DNA of 64,000 bases from Planctomycetota bacterium (GCA_019636215.1 JAHBXZ010000002.1:248001-312000), one strand, 5' to 3'; shown: positions 7,932-16,163, numbered from the stretch's first letter. Translations and numbers: made by a program. The notes: a model not told the origin generated them from the sequence alone.

Positions 7932-8284
7932 GGCGGGAAGGGTAGTTTGATTTACCGCCCGCAGTAGTGCGGATTTGCCCGGCTGTCACGATTGCGACCT
8001 GGCTTGAACCGTGCAGCACTTGACTCCCGCGGTGTGAATTCGACTTGATTTTTTTGACAGCCAATCTGTGACGTGGTATGACTATTGCATGACAGTTCGG
8101 TGACAGTCACGCGCACTTTGGGTGACATATGGGCGGGGATGAACGCACTGAGAGGATACTGGGGACGGTTCCTTACCAGTACGACCACCTGCCCGTTTGT
8201 CACCCGGGTGCGTACCGTGCCGGGTTGCGGCCCGCGAGAGTTCCAGCTGAACCGCCAAGGCCACCGTTTCGCCGGTACGCAACG
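7932..8284. other. 353-base non-coding region with a promoter candidate
   Basis: This separates the leftward cyclase gene from the rightward small-gene cluster. It holds a sigma-70-like promoter at 8054-8082, a repeated TGACAGT (twice, four bases apart, near 8090-8110), and a small CCGCA/TGCGG hairpin at 7959-7972 in the cyclase leader. Around 8155-8172 it reads ATACTGGGGACGGTTCC, a phrase I associate from memory with intergenic repeats near REP-type transposases; no transposase is here. The rightward reading frame is open back to 8129 but looks unlike protein. Confidence 0.4.
8054..8082 (+). promoter_or_regulatory. Extended -10 sigma-70 promoter candidate
   Basis: A perfect TTGACA, 17 bases, then TATGAC preceded by TGG (extended -10). 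It points into the small-gene cluster starting near 8285. Confidence 0.55.
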
Positions 8285-8623
8285 GTGACGGCGCTGGGTC
8301 TGCTGTTCGCGTTGTTAGTGATGGCGACCCTGCCGCTTCTGACGTCTGGGACTCGCGACGCCCGAGAGTTCGAGGCCGAGATGATGCTGACGCGGCTGAC
8401 GGCCGACGCGGAGGCCTTCCAGAGCAGAGATGGCAGTCTCAAGCCGGCATTGACAGCAATGGGAGTCGCCCGCGCGGAGTTTGACGGGACCTACTACACC
8501 GTGGATGACGCACTCTACCGCGACGAGGTTGGCTACTACCTGATTGCGCGCCCGAGGCACAAAGGCGACCGAACCGCGCGCGGATACCTGTATCGCACTC
8601 AACTTCACTGGAGCACGCCATGA
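8285..8623 (+). CDS. Small membrane-anchored protein, possibly pseudopilin-like
   Basis: 112 residues from a GTG at VTALGLLF; a longer version could start at 8129. An N-terminal hydrophobic helix (TALGLLFALLVMATLPLL) is followed by an amphipathic stretch (FEAEMMLTRLTADAEAFQSR). A small beta-rich tail reads YYTVDDALYRDEVGYYLIAR. This order is reminiscent of type IV pseudopilins, but there is no clear prepilin peptidase site (Gly then Phe/Met with Glu5). Its stop overlaps the next gene's start in ATGA, which supports it being real. No Shine-Dalgarno is obvious at the GTG. I do not recognise a family. Confidence 0.5.
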   Translation: MTALGLLFALLVMATLPLLTSGTRDAREFEAEMMLTRLTADAEAFQSRDGSLKPALTAMGVARAEFDGTYYTVDDALYRDEVGYYLIARPRHKGDRTARGYLYRTQLHWSTP

Positions 8624-8790
8624 CCTCGACCTTTGCCCCATCGGGCAGCATGCGGCCCTACGGCACCAGGACTCCTGGCGCGCCAAGGCACGGCACGCCC
8701 CGGTGGTGGCGAATCGTGCGCTTGCCCTTGCTTGCGTTCGCGATCATGGCTCTGTTCGTGATCCTGGCCACCCCACTGGCACTGGGCTGA
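8620..8790 (+). CDS. 56-residue single-TM protein
   Basis: Starts with MTSTFAPSGSMRPYGTRTPG, a basic proline-rich N-terminus of about 30 residues, then RLPLLAFAIMALFVILATPL as one membrane helix. The ATG overlaps the upstream stop as ATGA, the usual sign of coupled translation. The topology suggests an inner-membrane peptide with the basic end inside. No family is recognised. Support is coupling plus the sharp hydrophobic block. Confidence 0.5.
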   Translation: MTSTFAPSGSMRPYGTRTPGAPRHGTPRWWRIVRLPLLAFAIMALFVILATPLALG

Positions 8791-8826
8791 ACCCGTTTTG
8801 AGACTCGCTCGGAGGGCGAGCAGATC

Positions 8827-9132
8827 ATGGGCAGCATGAAGGGCCAGGTTCGTGTTGCGTACTCGAAATCCGGCACCGCGCCGACAACCCTGACCGGCAT
8901 AGTCGGCCAGGGCGGGGCCGGCGTCCACAAGTCCGATCTGGAGGGCAAGTACTTCCGGGTGGAAGACCGCGTGTACGCGCTGGCCGATGGTCGCCTGGCG
9001 TTGAAGGCGCTGCCGCAGACCACCGATGAACAGTGGGGCTGGTTGATCTTCGACCCAGAGCGCGGCGACGGCGAGTTCGGCTGGACTGACCCAAGCGGCC
9101 ACTTCCACAACGCGCCCTACGCCCTGCGCTAG
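8827..9132 (+). CDS. Small protein of unknown function
   Basis: 101 residues. Its start is fixed by GGAGGGCGAG six bases before the ATG. It has no signal peptide or membrane segment. The sequence looks like a small beta-rich domain: DLEGKYFRVEDRVYAL, then EQWGWLIFDPERGDGEFGW and SGHFHNAPYALR. The phrase 'FRVEDRVYAL' loosely echoes the YYTVDDALY segment of the gene two upstream, so the two may share an ancestry. It is the last gene of the rightward trio and converges on the aminotransferase gene with only 20 bases between. Function unknown. Confidence 0.6.
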   Translation: MGSMKGQVRVAYSKSGTAPTTLTGIVGQGGAGVHKSDLEGKYFRVEDRVYALADGRLALKALPQTTDEQWGWLIFDPERGDGEFGWTDPSGHFHNAPYALR

Positions 9133-9151
9133 AATACCGCGCCGTTCATGT

Positions 9152-10327
9152 TCATTCGCGGCCGGCCGCCAACAGGCGCAGACGCCTGCAGGCTTCTTCA
9201 ATCACCGGCAGTTCCTTGGCAAAGCAGAAGCGCAACAGGTGCCGGCCCCGGCCGCTGGCCGGTTCGTAAAACGCCCCGCCCGGGATGGCCGCGATCTTTG
9301 CCTGCTTCAGCAATTCCGCTGCCGCGGTCTGGTCGTCGGGCCAGCCCATTGCGGTGAAATCTGCCATCACGTAGTAGCTGCCCTGCGGCGCGTACACTTT
9401 GAACCCCGCGGCGGCCAAAGCATCGCAGGTCAGGTCGCGCACACGCTGGTACTGGTCGCGCATGTCGGTGTAGTACTCAGGCGGGCTGTCCAGGCCACGC
9501 AATACGCCGCGCTGCAACGGGTGGGGCGCGCAAACGTACAGCAGGTCGCTGCACACGGCCGCGCGCTGCAGGTACTCCGCCGGCGCCGCCAGATAGCCGA
9601 TGCGCCAGCCCGTGATGCTGAACGTCTTGCTGTATCCGCCGATGGTCAGTGTGCGCTCGCGCAGACCGGGCATGGATGCTGCACTGATGTGCGCGCGCCC
9701 GTCATAAAGAATGTACTCGTAGATCTCGTCCGTATACAGCAACAGGTCATGCTTGACGGCAAGCTCGCCGATCCACGCCAGGTCGTCGCGGCCAAACACC
9801 ATGCCGCTGGGGTTGCTGGGCGTGCAGACGACGATGCCCTTGGTGCGCGGCGTGATGGCCTGTTCCAGGGTGGCGCGATCCAGGCTCATGGTTGCCAGGT
9901 CAATACGCGCGTACTTCGGAACCACGCCCGCCAGCAGCAGTGTGTTCAGGTGATAGCCGTAGAAGGGCTCAATCAAGACCACTTCGTCGCCCGGGTCGAG
10001 TGTGGCGAACACCGCGGCCGCAAACGCGCCGCTGCTGCCGACGGTGATGCAGAGTTCCGATTCCGCGTCGTAGCGCACACCGTTGAATGCCTGCAGCTTG
10101 TCCGACAGCTTGCGCCGAAGCTCCGGCAGCCCCCGCGCGTGCGTGTAGGTGGCGTTACGGTTCTGGATGGCCTCGATCGCGCCCTGGGCCACCAGCGGCG
10201 GCGTGGGCAGATCACAGATGCCCTGGCCCAGGTTGATGCCGCCGACCTTGTCGCATTCGATGGTCAAGCGGCGGATGTCGCTTTGCACCAGGCGGCCCAT
10301 CCGCGCGGCGATGTGACGGTTGGTCAT
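9152..10327 (-). CDS. Class I/II PLP-dependent aminotransferase
   Basis: 391 residues, fold type I aminotransferase. Family landmarks are INLGQGICDLPTP at the N-terminus, TPSNPSG with Asn172, the PLP pyridine-binding Asp200 and Tyr203 in YTDEIYEYI, and the Schiff-base Lys234 in GGYSKTFSITGWRIGY. The C-terminal Arg is in HLLRFCFAKE. The subgroup resembles aspartate or aromatic aminotransferases and kynurenine aminotransferase-like enzymes; the substrate is not determined. The start at MTNRHIAARMG overlaps the stop of the upstream UbiA-like gene (ATGA), so the two are coupled. A longer start 23 codons earlier would lie inside that gene. Confidence 0.93.
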   Translation of the reverse strand: MTNRHIAARMGRLVQSDIRRLTIECDKVGGINLGQGICDLPTPPLVAQGAIEAIQNRNATYTHARGLPELRRKLSDKLQAFNGVRYDAESELCITVGSSGAFAAAVFATLDPGDEVVLIEPFYGYHLNTLLLAGVVPKYARIDLATMSLDRATLEQAITPRTKGIVVCTPSNPSGMVFGRDDLAWIGELAVKHDLLLYTDEIYEYILYDGRAHISAASMPGLRERTLTIGGYSKTFSITGWRIGYLAAPAEYLQRAAVCSDLLYVCAPHPLQRGVLRGLDSPPEYYTDMRDQYQRVRDLTCDALAAAGFKVYAPQGSYYVMADFTAMGWPDDQTAAAELLKQAKIAAIPGGAFYEPASGRGRHLLRFCFAKELPVIEEACRRLRLLAAGRE

Positions 10328-11301
10328 GCCAGCACTCCGATCCAGCGACCCCAGGCCGAATAGGGAACCGTTGAAACGGCCAGCGCCGCAAGACACAAGG
10401 CAACCACGACTTCGTGCCGGGCCCGGTGGCCTGGCGCATCGGGCTCGGCAAGCGCCAGCAGCCCCACGCGCAGCCCCGCAAACAGGCAGGCCGCGCCCAG
10501 CACCACCACCTGAACAAGATTCGCCGCAGGCTGCCAGGGCAGCACAAATGCGGCCGCCGCCAGCAGCGCATACGGCAACGCCACCAGCCAGGCTGCCGCA
10601 GCCGCAGCAGCGCCCTGCCCGTGCACTGCGGGCAGCGTCGCCACGCCGTAGGTAGCATCACCGCGCTGGGCCTGCATGTCGCGCAGCAGTCCCCCACCAG
10701 CCCACAACATTCCGGCCAGCGCCGACAGCACCCAGATCTGTGGCGTGGTCAAGCCCCCGGCGAGCACGCCGGCACCAAAGGCAAGCGCCGCGCCCTCCAG
10801 CACAGACAGCAGGACAGACCACGGCCACGCCCGCGCCCACCGCGCCGTGGCGGGCAGGGCCCGCAGTGATCGTGCGCCAATCCAGGCAATCAGCGGCACA
10901 GCCGCAAGCCAGCGGCCCGTCTGCAACATCAGCACGGCAAGGCTGAGCGCGCCAAGCATGCCCGTGACGGCGGCAAACAGCCCGGCACGCCCGGCCGTAA
11001 GTTCGCCCGTGCACAGTGGCAGGCCAGGATCATTGATGCGGTCGCAATCCACCTGGGCGCGCTGTTGCAATGCCGATGTCGCTGCCTGCAGCAGCAGCGC
11101 CCCCATGGCCAGCAGCGCCAGCTGCCTTGGCAGGGATTCAAATCTGCCAACCTGTGCCGCGGCAACGACCAGCATCGCACAGGCCAGCGCCGCAGTTGCC
11201 GGAAGTTCTGCTCCACCGGCCAGCCGGGCATACACGCGCAGGCCCGCGCGGTCGCGCAGGGTCTGGGCCATTTCGGCAGTCGGGGAGAACGCGCCGGGCA
11301 T
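10324..11301 (-). CDS. UbiA-family prenyltransferase-like membrane protein
   Basis: 325 residues with about eight or nine hydrophobic helices. Two Asp-rich loops fit the UbiA fold. One is DCDRINDPGLPLCTGELTAG (about residues 84-103), matching 'D.D...DP.RPl.sG.lt'. The other is LLRDMQAQRGDATYGVATLP (about 207-226), matching 'D..gD...G..TLP'. UbiA enzymes use Mg2+-bound prenyl diphosphate to alkylate aromatic or polar acceptors in the membrane (quinones, haem, chlorophyll, glycerol-phosphate ethers). The acceptor cannot be named. It is coupled by ATGA to the aminotransferase and lies downstream of the inositol-phosphate synthase gene. No ribosome binding site is obvious. Confidence 0.78.
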   Translation of the reverse strand: MPGAFSPTAEMAQTLRDRAGLRVYARLAGGAELPATAALACAMLVVAAAQVGRFESLPRQLALLAMGALLLQAATSALQQRAQVDCDRINDPGLPLCTGELTAGRAGLFAAVTGMLGALSLAVLMLQTGRWLAAVPLIAWIGARSLRALPATARWARAWPWSVLLSVLEGAALAFGAGVLAGGLTTPQIWVLSALAGMLWAGGGLLRDMQAQRGDATYGVATLPAVHGQGAAAAAAAWLVALPYALLAAAAFVLPWQPAANLVQVVVLGAACLFAGLRVGLLALAEPDAPGHRARHEVVVALCLAALAVSTVPYSAWGRWIGVLA

Positions 11302-11339
11302 CGACGCAGGTTACATCGCACCCGCAGTGTGGTCGCGGG

Positions 11340-11648
11340 CTACTTCTTCTCAACGTCGATCACGCGGCCGGCACCGGGGCGCTGGGCGGCAGCAAAGGCC
11401 ATCTTGGCGGCCTCGCCAAGATCGGCTTGGGCGCGTTTTGCCTTGCGGGCAATCAACAGCACCGGCAGCAGGATCACGGGCCAGATGGTCGTGAAGATCA
11501 CGCTGCCGATCAGCAGGGGCAGCAACAGCTTGGCCTTGCTGGTTTGGGGGTTAAGTCTGGCGAAGTTCATGCCGGCATAGGCCAACGGTATGGCAATCAG
11601 CAGGCCGACGGCGCCGTAGCCAATCAATGCGTAGTGCCACCATTCCAT
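11340..11648 (-). CDS. Small two-helix membrane protein
   Basis: 102 residues with two hydrophobic segments: ALIGYGAVGLLIAIPLAYAG near the start and LLLPLLIGSVIFTTIWPVIL in the middle. A charged C-terminal tail is rich in Lys and Ala and ends VIDVEKK. It resembles no family I can name. It sits between the inositol-phosphate synthase and the UbiA-like gene on the same strand, with short spacers, so it may belong to that unit. Orientation and composition look like a real inner-membrane protein rather than a chance frame. Confidence 0.65.
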   Translation of the reverse strand: MEWWHYALIGYGAVGLLIAIPLAYAGMNFARLNPQTSKAKLLLPLLIGSVIFTTIWPVILLPVLLIARKAKRAQADLGEAAKMAFAAAQRPGAGRVIDVEKK

Positions 11649-11718
11649 GCCGGGAAGATAGCCGAACCTATGGGCTGCGCGCCAGCCATTCCAAAGTCGT
11701 CGCCACCTGCCGTGGCAG

Positions 11719-12903
11719 CTAACGCATTGTATTCAACCGCGCTGCGCGCAGCTGGTCCGCCCATGAGCACAGGCCGGCCATCTGCTGGGCGAAGTCGTGG
11801 GTGTGGCCGTCCAGCGGGTTCTTGAAGAACGGGCTGAGCTGCGGCAGCAGGCCGCTTTCGCCATTGCGCCACGCCGCGTCCACCAACCGTACCAGGTCGA
11901 GCACCAGCGGCGCGGCCAGGGCGCTGTCGCAGCCCTGCCAGGTGAACTGCAGTGTCATCTGCGTGCCCAAAAACCCTTCAAAGTGGATCAGGTCCCAGGC
12001 TGTCTTCCAGTCTCCCAGGCTGGGCACGTACTGGATGTCCGTGCGCACAAAGCTGTCCCCGCCCAGCATCTCACGCAGCGCGGCGTCTTTCTGGCGCAGC
12101 TTGCTGTCCTTGGCGGCCGGGGCATCGAGAACCGCGCCGTCGTTGTTGCCCAGAAAGTTGTTGCCGACCCAGCTCAGCACCTTCAGGTTGCGGGCCAGGA
12201 ACATCGGGCCAAGCACGGTCTTGAGCAATGTCTCGCCGGTCTTGCCATCTTTGCCGGCGTGCGGAAGCTTTGAATCGCGCGCGATCTTTCGCAGTGCAGG
12301 AAGCTCACTGCCCTGGCTGGGTGTGAAGTTGACGTACGCACAGCCCTGGCGCAGTGCGGCCAGTGCGTTAAGCAGCGTGCCGGTGCAGAACCCTGCCGGC
12401 GCTTTGGCCAGCGCCGCCACGAGCCCCTCGGGCGTGTCAAAGTCGGGCGTCTCGGCAAAGTGCGGCTCGGTGCTGCACAGGTTGACGACAACCACGCGCG
12501 CCAGGTTGTTATCGGCACGGAAACGGGCAATGCGTTCTTCGATGCGCGTAAGTTCAGGCAGATAGCCGCCCCGCGGCAACGCGCCGAACTTGAAGCCCTC
12601 CACCGTGGCGATGCGCCGGTCTACCTCAACGAGGTCGGCCTTGAGTTCGCGGGCCAGGTCCAGCGGGACAATGCGGCTTTGCCCGATTTCAGTGGCTTTG
12701 TCGGCAAGGCTGATGGCGCTGACATCGCAACCGCCGAACACCAGGTCCTGGATTGCCGTCAGCGGCACACCCTTGAACTCGGGCCCGGTGGTGACCATGC
12801 CATGGGCCGCCGCGCGACCCTGCGAAATCGCAAGCGCACCCGTGATCGCCGTGGCGGCTACGTTTCCGCGCGCGCCAATCATGTACACGCCAAGTCTGCT
12901 CAT
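11719..12903 (-). CDS. ino1: myo-Inositol-1-phosphate (inositol-3-phosphate) synthase
   Basis: 394 residues. It converts glucose-6-phosphate to inositol-3-phosphate using bound NAD. The N-terminal Rossmann loop is GVYMIGARGNVAAT. Family blocks follow: VVVVNLCSTEP, YVNFTPSQGSELPAL, the catalytic-region KVLSWVGNNFLGNNDGAVLD, SKLRQKDAALREML, and FLGTQMTLQFTWQGCDS near the C-terminus. Length and motifs fit the bacterial/archaeal short form. AAGGTGAGCG precedes the ATG. The product could feed inositol phospholipids or compatible solutes. Phospholipid genes occur about 22 kb away, but no inositol head-group transferase is seen in the window. Confidence 0.92.
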   Translation of the reverse strand: MSRLGVYMIGARGNVAATAITGALAISQGRAAAHGMVTTGPEFKGVPLTAIQDLVFGGCDVSAISLADKATEIGQSRIVPLDLARELKADLVEVDRRIATVEGFKFGALPRGGYLPELTRIEERIARFRADNNLARVVVVNLCSTEPHFAETPDFDTPEGLVAALAKAPAGFCTGTLLNALAALRQGCAYVNFTPSQGSELPALRKIARDSKLPHAGKDGKTGETLLKTVLGPMFLARNLKVLSWVGNNFLGNNDGAVLDAPAAKDSKLRQKDAALREMLGGDSFVRTDIQYVPSLGDWKTAWDLIHFEGFLGTQMTLQFTWQGCDSALAAPLVLDLVRLVDAAWRNGESGLLPQLSPFFKNPLDGHTHDFAQQMAGLCSWADQLRAARLNTMR

Positions 12904-12918
12904 ACGCTCACCTTGCCC

Positions 12919-13980
12919 CTAACGGCTTGCCCTTGCCACCAGCGCGCGGCGCGCCGGGTTCTGGCCGACCAGCGCCACGGCCTCTCCGGGCACAATCTGC
13001 GGCGGGCCGGCGGGCGGCACGGCAACAAAGTCTTGCGGTGAAGCCACATCGCCGGGGTTGGATCCCCCACCCTCGGCGCCACTGCCCTTGCCAATGACAG
13101 CCTCGGTCCTGCGCGTAATTGCGCCTGCCGCGGCTGCCATTTCATCTGCCAGCCTGGCCCGCGCCTCTGGTGCCTGTGGCACTGATGACGGCAAGTCCTG
13201 ATTCGGGCGGTGCTCAGACTTGATGCCTGCCAACGCTGCCCTGCCGTCTTCCAGGGCGCGGCCTGCCTCGGCGTCGGTGCCGGCCTGGCGCAGTGCCGTG
13301 GCTGCCTTGGACAGATCATTTGCCGCCTGGCGCATGCCCGCGGCCTCGGCCAGGGCCTGGGCGTCGGCGGCGCCACGAGAACCTCCCACATCCACGGCCG
13401 CCAGGCCACCGCGGACAACCGGCGTGTCCGGCCGCACAGTTGCATCAAGACTGGCAGGCCGCAGATCCAGCCCCACAACTGTCAGAGCGATGGCCGCAAT
13501 CAGCAGCACAGGCACACCCACCAGCACGCGTGTTGCCAGCAGCGGCGGCGGCGGCGCCTTGAACGCGGCGGCCATTTCCTGTCGGGCGCGCGCAAGAACC
13601 GGCCCGACAAACGGCCCTGTGGCCTCCAGTGCGGTGGCCAGTGACGCGTCACTTGTGTCCAGGCGGGACTCCATCACCAGCGCGGCCTCGCGCGAGCCCG
13701 GCACACGAACCGTTCGCACGGCCCAGACAGCACTGAACAGGGCACCGACGCATGCCGCGACACCGCCCGCGAGCAGCGGCGACAACAGCGGCCCGCCGAA
13801 CAGCAGCAGTGCAAGCCAGACCAGCAGCAACTGCGCGGCAATCACACTGCCGCAGGCCCCGGCAACGATCACCGGAAGCGCACGGCCAAGCTGGCGAAGC
13901 CACAGGCGCAGCGCCACGCGGCGCAACCCGTGCCGCAGCTCGGCAAGCGCTTCCTCGTGACTGTGGCCGGGGCTGCTCAT
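12919..13980 (-). CDS. Membrane protein with periplasmic helical region, unknown function
   Basis: 353 residues. Hydrophobic helices lie at about 34-58, 60-88 and 147-170. They flank a segment (RLDTSDASLATALEA) whose start matches the short repeat 'E.RLd..e.l.tAle' seen in DUF4175-like bacterial membrane proteins. The remainder is Ala-rich and helical (GMRQAANDLSKAATALRQAG), then low-complexity Gly/Pro. It overlaps the upstream lipoprotein gene by ATGA and lies just before the inositol-phosphate synthase gene. It is probably the last member of the ExbD-lipoprotein envelope unit. I cannot assign a function; the DUF4175 resemblance is weak. Confidence 0.7.
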   Translation of the reverse strand: MSSPGHSHEEALAELRHGLRRVALRLWLRQLGRALPVIVAGACGSVIAAQLLLVWLALLLFGGPLLSPLLAGGVAACVGALFSAVWAVRTVRVPGSREAALVMESRLDTSDASLATALEATGPFVGPVLARARQEMAAAFKAPPPPLLATRVLVGVPVLLIAAIALTVVGLDLRPASLDATVRPDTPVVRGGLAAVDVGGSRGAADAQALAEAAGMRQAANDLSKAATALRQAGTDAEAGRALEDGRAALAGIKSEHRPNQDLPSSVPQAPEARARLADEMAAAAGAITRRTEAVIGKGSGAEGGGSNPGDVASPQDFVAVPPAGPPQIVPGEAVALVGQNPARRALVARASR

Positions 13981-14774
13981 TCCTTGTAGGCCTCAAAGAT
14001 CAGCGTCACTTCGGATTGCCCCGGCGGAATGCCGTCGGCAGCGGGGTTGGGTGAATACACATCGGGCGTAGCGCCGTTCTTGCGCGCGTTGTCGATCACG
14101 CAACTGGAGTCGCGCCAAACCGCAATCAGGTTGCCCTTCATATCGCTTTCAATCAGCGAACGGTTGAGTTCAGGGTTGTATTGCTCAAAGCTGCCGGTGA
14201 ACACCCAGCCTCCTGGCTCTGGTGTCGCGTTGCGCAGGATGTCCCACAGCCAGTCCTCAACCGGCACAGTGGTGATCACACCCTTGCCCGAGTGCCGGAA
14301 CCGCACCGAGATCTTCACCTTGTCGCCCAGCGGAACTTCCAGGTGACCGCGGCCGTTACGTTTGGTTTCGGCCTCTTTCAGCTGGATCATCTCCAGGCAG
14401 CGCTTGAGGTGTTCGCCCCGCGCGCCGGTGGCAAACAGTGATTCGTGCGTCGCGCCACCGGGCGAAACCAGCATGAACTCCAGCGGCCGGGTCTGGTTGC
14501 CCAGCAGCACCACCTGCAGTTCCACGCGCCCGGCCTTGGGGTAAACCTTCAGCCCGCCTTCGAACGAAATGTACTCGGCCTCGTGCTGTGGCACGGCTGG
14601 TTCAGGATCTGGGGCCGGCACAGGCTCAGGCGTCTGGTTGCCAGCCAGTGGGGCCGCATTGCCGGGTGCGTTTACGGCCGCCGGCTGATTGGGCTGCACC
14701 ATGTTCGGCGCACCCTTGCTGCCGCAGGCGGCAAGAAGCACCGACAAAGCCGGAATCATGAACGCAATGCGCAT
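13977..14774 (-). CDS. YdjY-like lipoprotein
   Basis: 265 residues. The lipobox LAAC (Cys17) follows a short hydrophobic signal, and a Pro/Ala/Asn-rich linker spans ~20-65. The globular part has VELQVVLLGNQTRPLEFMLV and SPGGATHESLFATGARGEHL, matching the YdjY-type domain ('g...iEyllv...gk.hEsll'). The function of that domain is unknown. There is no Asp at +2 of the mature Cys (it is Gly), so outer-membrane sorting is possible. I chose the ATG at MRIAF, preceded by TTGAGGTG; a GTG two codons earlier is the alternative. The stop overlaps the next gene's ATG, and the three-ExbD cluster is immediately upstream. Confidence 0.8.
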   Translation of the reverse strand: MRIAFMIPALSVLLAACGSKGAPNMVQPNQPAAVNAPGNAAPLAGNQTPEPVPAPDPEPAVPQHEAEYISFEGGLKVYPKAGRVELQVVLLGNQTRPLEFMLVSPGGATHESLFATGARGEHLKRCLEMIQLKEAETKRNGRGHLEVPLGDKVKISVRFRHSGKGVITTVPVEDWLWDILRNATPEPGGWVFTGSFEQYNPELNRSLIESDMKGNLIAVWRDSSCVIDNARKNGATPDVYSPNPAADGIPPGQSEVTLIFEAYKE

Positions 14775-14843
14775 GAACACCTCAAGTCAGGTACCGCGGG
14801 GGCCCGGATTCTGACACATTCAGGCCGGATTTTCGCCCCGCTG

Positions 14844-15455
14844 TCAGCGGCCAAAGCGGCCCAGCGCGTCAGCAAACTTGAAGGTGACCGGCAGGGGCTT
14901 CTGGCCCTCCTTGCCACGCTGTTTGTTGTACTGCGCCGCAGCATCCAGTGCCGTGCTGACGAACATCCAGGGCGCGGTGCCGCTGCGGACGCCCTGCGTC
15001 GCGTCCACGGCAAAGCTGATCTCAATCTTTTCAATCTTTGCCCCGGAGTCGCGCACATACGCGGCCAGCCCGTTGTGCAGCGCGCCGTGCAGGGCCACGT
15101 ACCGCTGGCGCTTGTCCGCCACGATGGCACCAGGATCAGACGGGAAGATCACCAGTTCCTGCAACGTCGAACGCGTGCCGGGCACGGCCTTGCGGCCGCG
15201 CGCGCCGATCGCAAGCACATAGTCGTTTACGCCTGACTGCGCATCCCAGTTGCAGTAGACGGTTACTTGTTCCTTGGGAATGCTCTCGACTGTGTTCGGG
15301 CCTTCTTCCAGCGGCAGGTCTGCCTGAAAGGAGCGCTCAATCACTGCAAACCGGGTGCACAGGATGAAGAAGATCAGCAGTTGAAAGGTCACGTCGATCA
15401 TCGGCGTGAGGTCAGCCTTGGCACTGTCCTGCTTGCGTCTGCGGCGGCGGATCAT
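14844..15455 (-). CDS. exbD: ExbD/TolR-like protein with enlarged periplasmic domain (copy 1)
   Basis: 203 residues. A short basic cytoplasmic tail is followed by one membrane helix, LTPMIDVTFQLLIFFILCTR. Its Asp21 corresponds to the proton-path aspartate of ExbD/TolR/MotB-type proteins. The periplasmic part is about 160 residues, longer than the ~100 usual for ExbD. It carries blocks shared with the adjacent copy: KEQVTVYCNWD, AIGARGRK, SGAKIEKIEISFA and VRSGTAPWMFVS. ExbD with ExbB turns proton flow into mechanical work on envelope partners. CTGGAGACC precedes the ATG. A terminator-like hairpin separates it from copy 2. Confidence 0.9.
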   Translation of the reverse strand: MIRRRRRKQDSAKADLTPMIDVTFQLLIFFILCTRFAVIERSFQADLPLEEGPNTVESIPKEQVTVYCNWDAQSGVNDYVLAIGARGRKAVPGTRSTLQELVIFPSDPGAIVADKRQRYVALHGALHNGLAAYVRDSGAKIEKIEISFAVDATQGVRSGTAPWMFVSTALDAAAQYNKQRGKEGQKPLPVTFKFADALGRFGR

Positions 15456-15500
15456 TGGCGGTCTCCAGAAGGAATCCGCCCCGGGTGCCGATTAAACGAA

Positions 15501-15528
15501 CAGGGCGCGGGAAGGTTCCCGCGCCCTG
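15501..15528 (-). terminator. Hairpin between the two paralogous exbD genes
   Basis: A perfect 13-bp inverted repeat, CAGGGCGCGGGAA / TTCCCGCGCCCTG, with a GG centre. On the minus strand TTCGTTTAAT follows, so it could terminate or attenuate transcription into exbD copy 1. Confidence 0.7.
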
Positions 15529-15545
15529 AGAATTACTGATCTGCC

Positions 15546-16163
15546 TTAGCTCTTGCCGGGGAACTTCTGCATCGCGTCACCGAACTTGAAGGTGACGGAC
15601 AGCTTTTCCTTGCCGGCGGCCTCGCGGTTGGTGTTTACACGGGCAGCCGCGTCAATCGCCAGGCTTACAAACATCCAGGGCGCGGTGCCGCTGCGCACGC
15701 CGTCTGTTGCACTGATGGCGAAGCTGATTTCCAGCTTCTCGATCTTGGCACCGCTGCGGACAATGTATTCCTCAACGGCCTTCACCAGGTTGTTGAACAC
15801 GCTGGCGTACAGGTCCTTCTTCTGGCGGATGGCGGCATTGCCGTCGTTGGGGAAGATCACCATGTCGGCCAGGCCGGCGCGCGAACCATCTACTGGTTTG
15901 CGTCCGCGGGCGCCAATGGCCACGATGTAGTCATTGACCTTGGTGTTCGGGTCCCAGTTGCAGTAAACGGTGATCTGTTCCTTGGGCACAGAAGGCGTGG
16001 TGTTCAGGCCTTCGTCCAGGGGCAGGTCCGCGCGGTGGTTGCGTTCTTCGACTTTGAAGCGTGTGCACAGGATGAAGAAGATCAGCAGCTGGAACGTCAC
16101 GTCGATCATCGGCGTGAGGTCTGCTTTGGCGCTGTCACCCTTGCGTTTGCGTTTGCGTGCCAT
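15546..16163 (-). CDS. exbD: ExbD/TolR-like protein with enlarged periplasmic domain (copy 2)
   Basis: 205 residues, clearly paralogous to the next gene downstream. The N-terminal region SAKADLTPMIDVTFQLLIFF is identical, with the same Asp21, and the periplasmic part keeps VYCNWD, AIGARGRKPVDG, SGAKIEKLEISFA and VRSGTAPWMFVS. The C-termini also match (VTFKFGDAM against VTFKFADAL). Similarity through the periplasmic domain means the pair arose by duplication of the whole gene, not by shared N-terminal composition. A CCGGAGCC site precedes the ATG. It could form heterodimers with copy 1 in an ExbB complex. Confidence 0.9.
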   Translation of the reverse strand: MARKRKRKGDSAKADLTPMIDVTFQLLIFFILCTRFKVEERNHRADLPLDEGLNTTPSVPKEQITVYCNWDPNTKVNDYIVAIGARGRKPVDGSRAGLADMVIFPNDGNAAIRQKKDLYASVFNNLVKAVEEYIVRSGAKIEKLEISFAISATDGVRSGTAPWMFVSLAIDAAARVNTNREAAGKEKLSVTFKFGDAMQKFPGKS

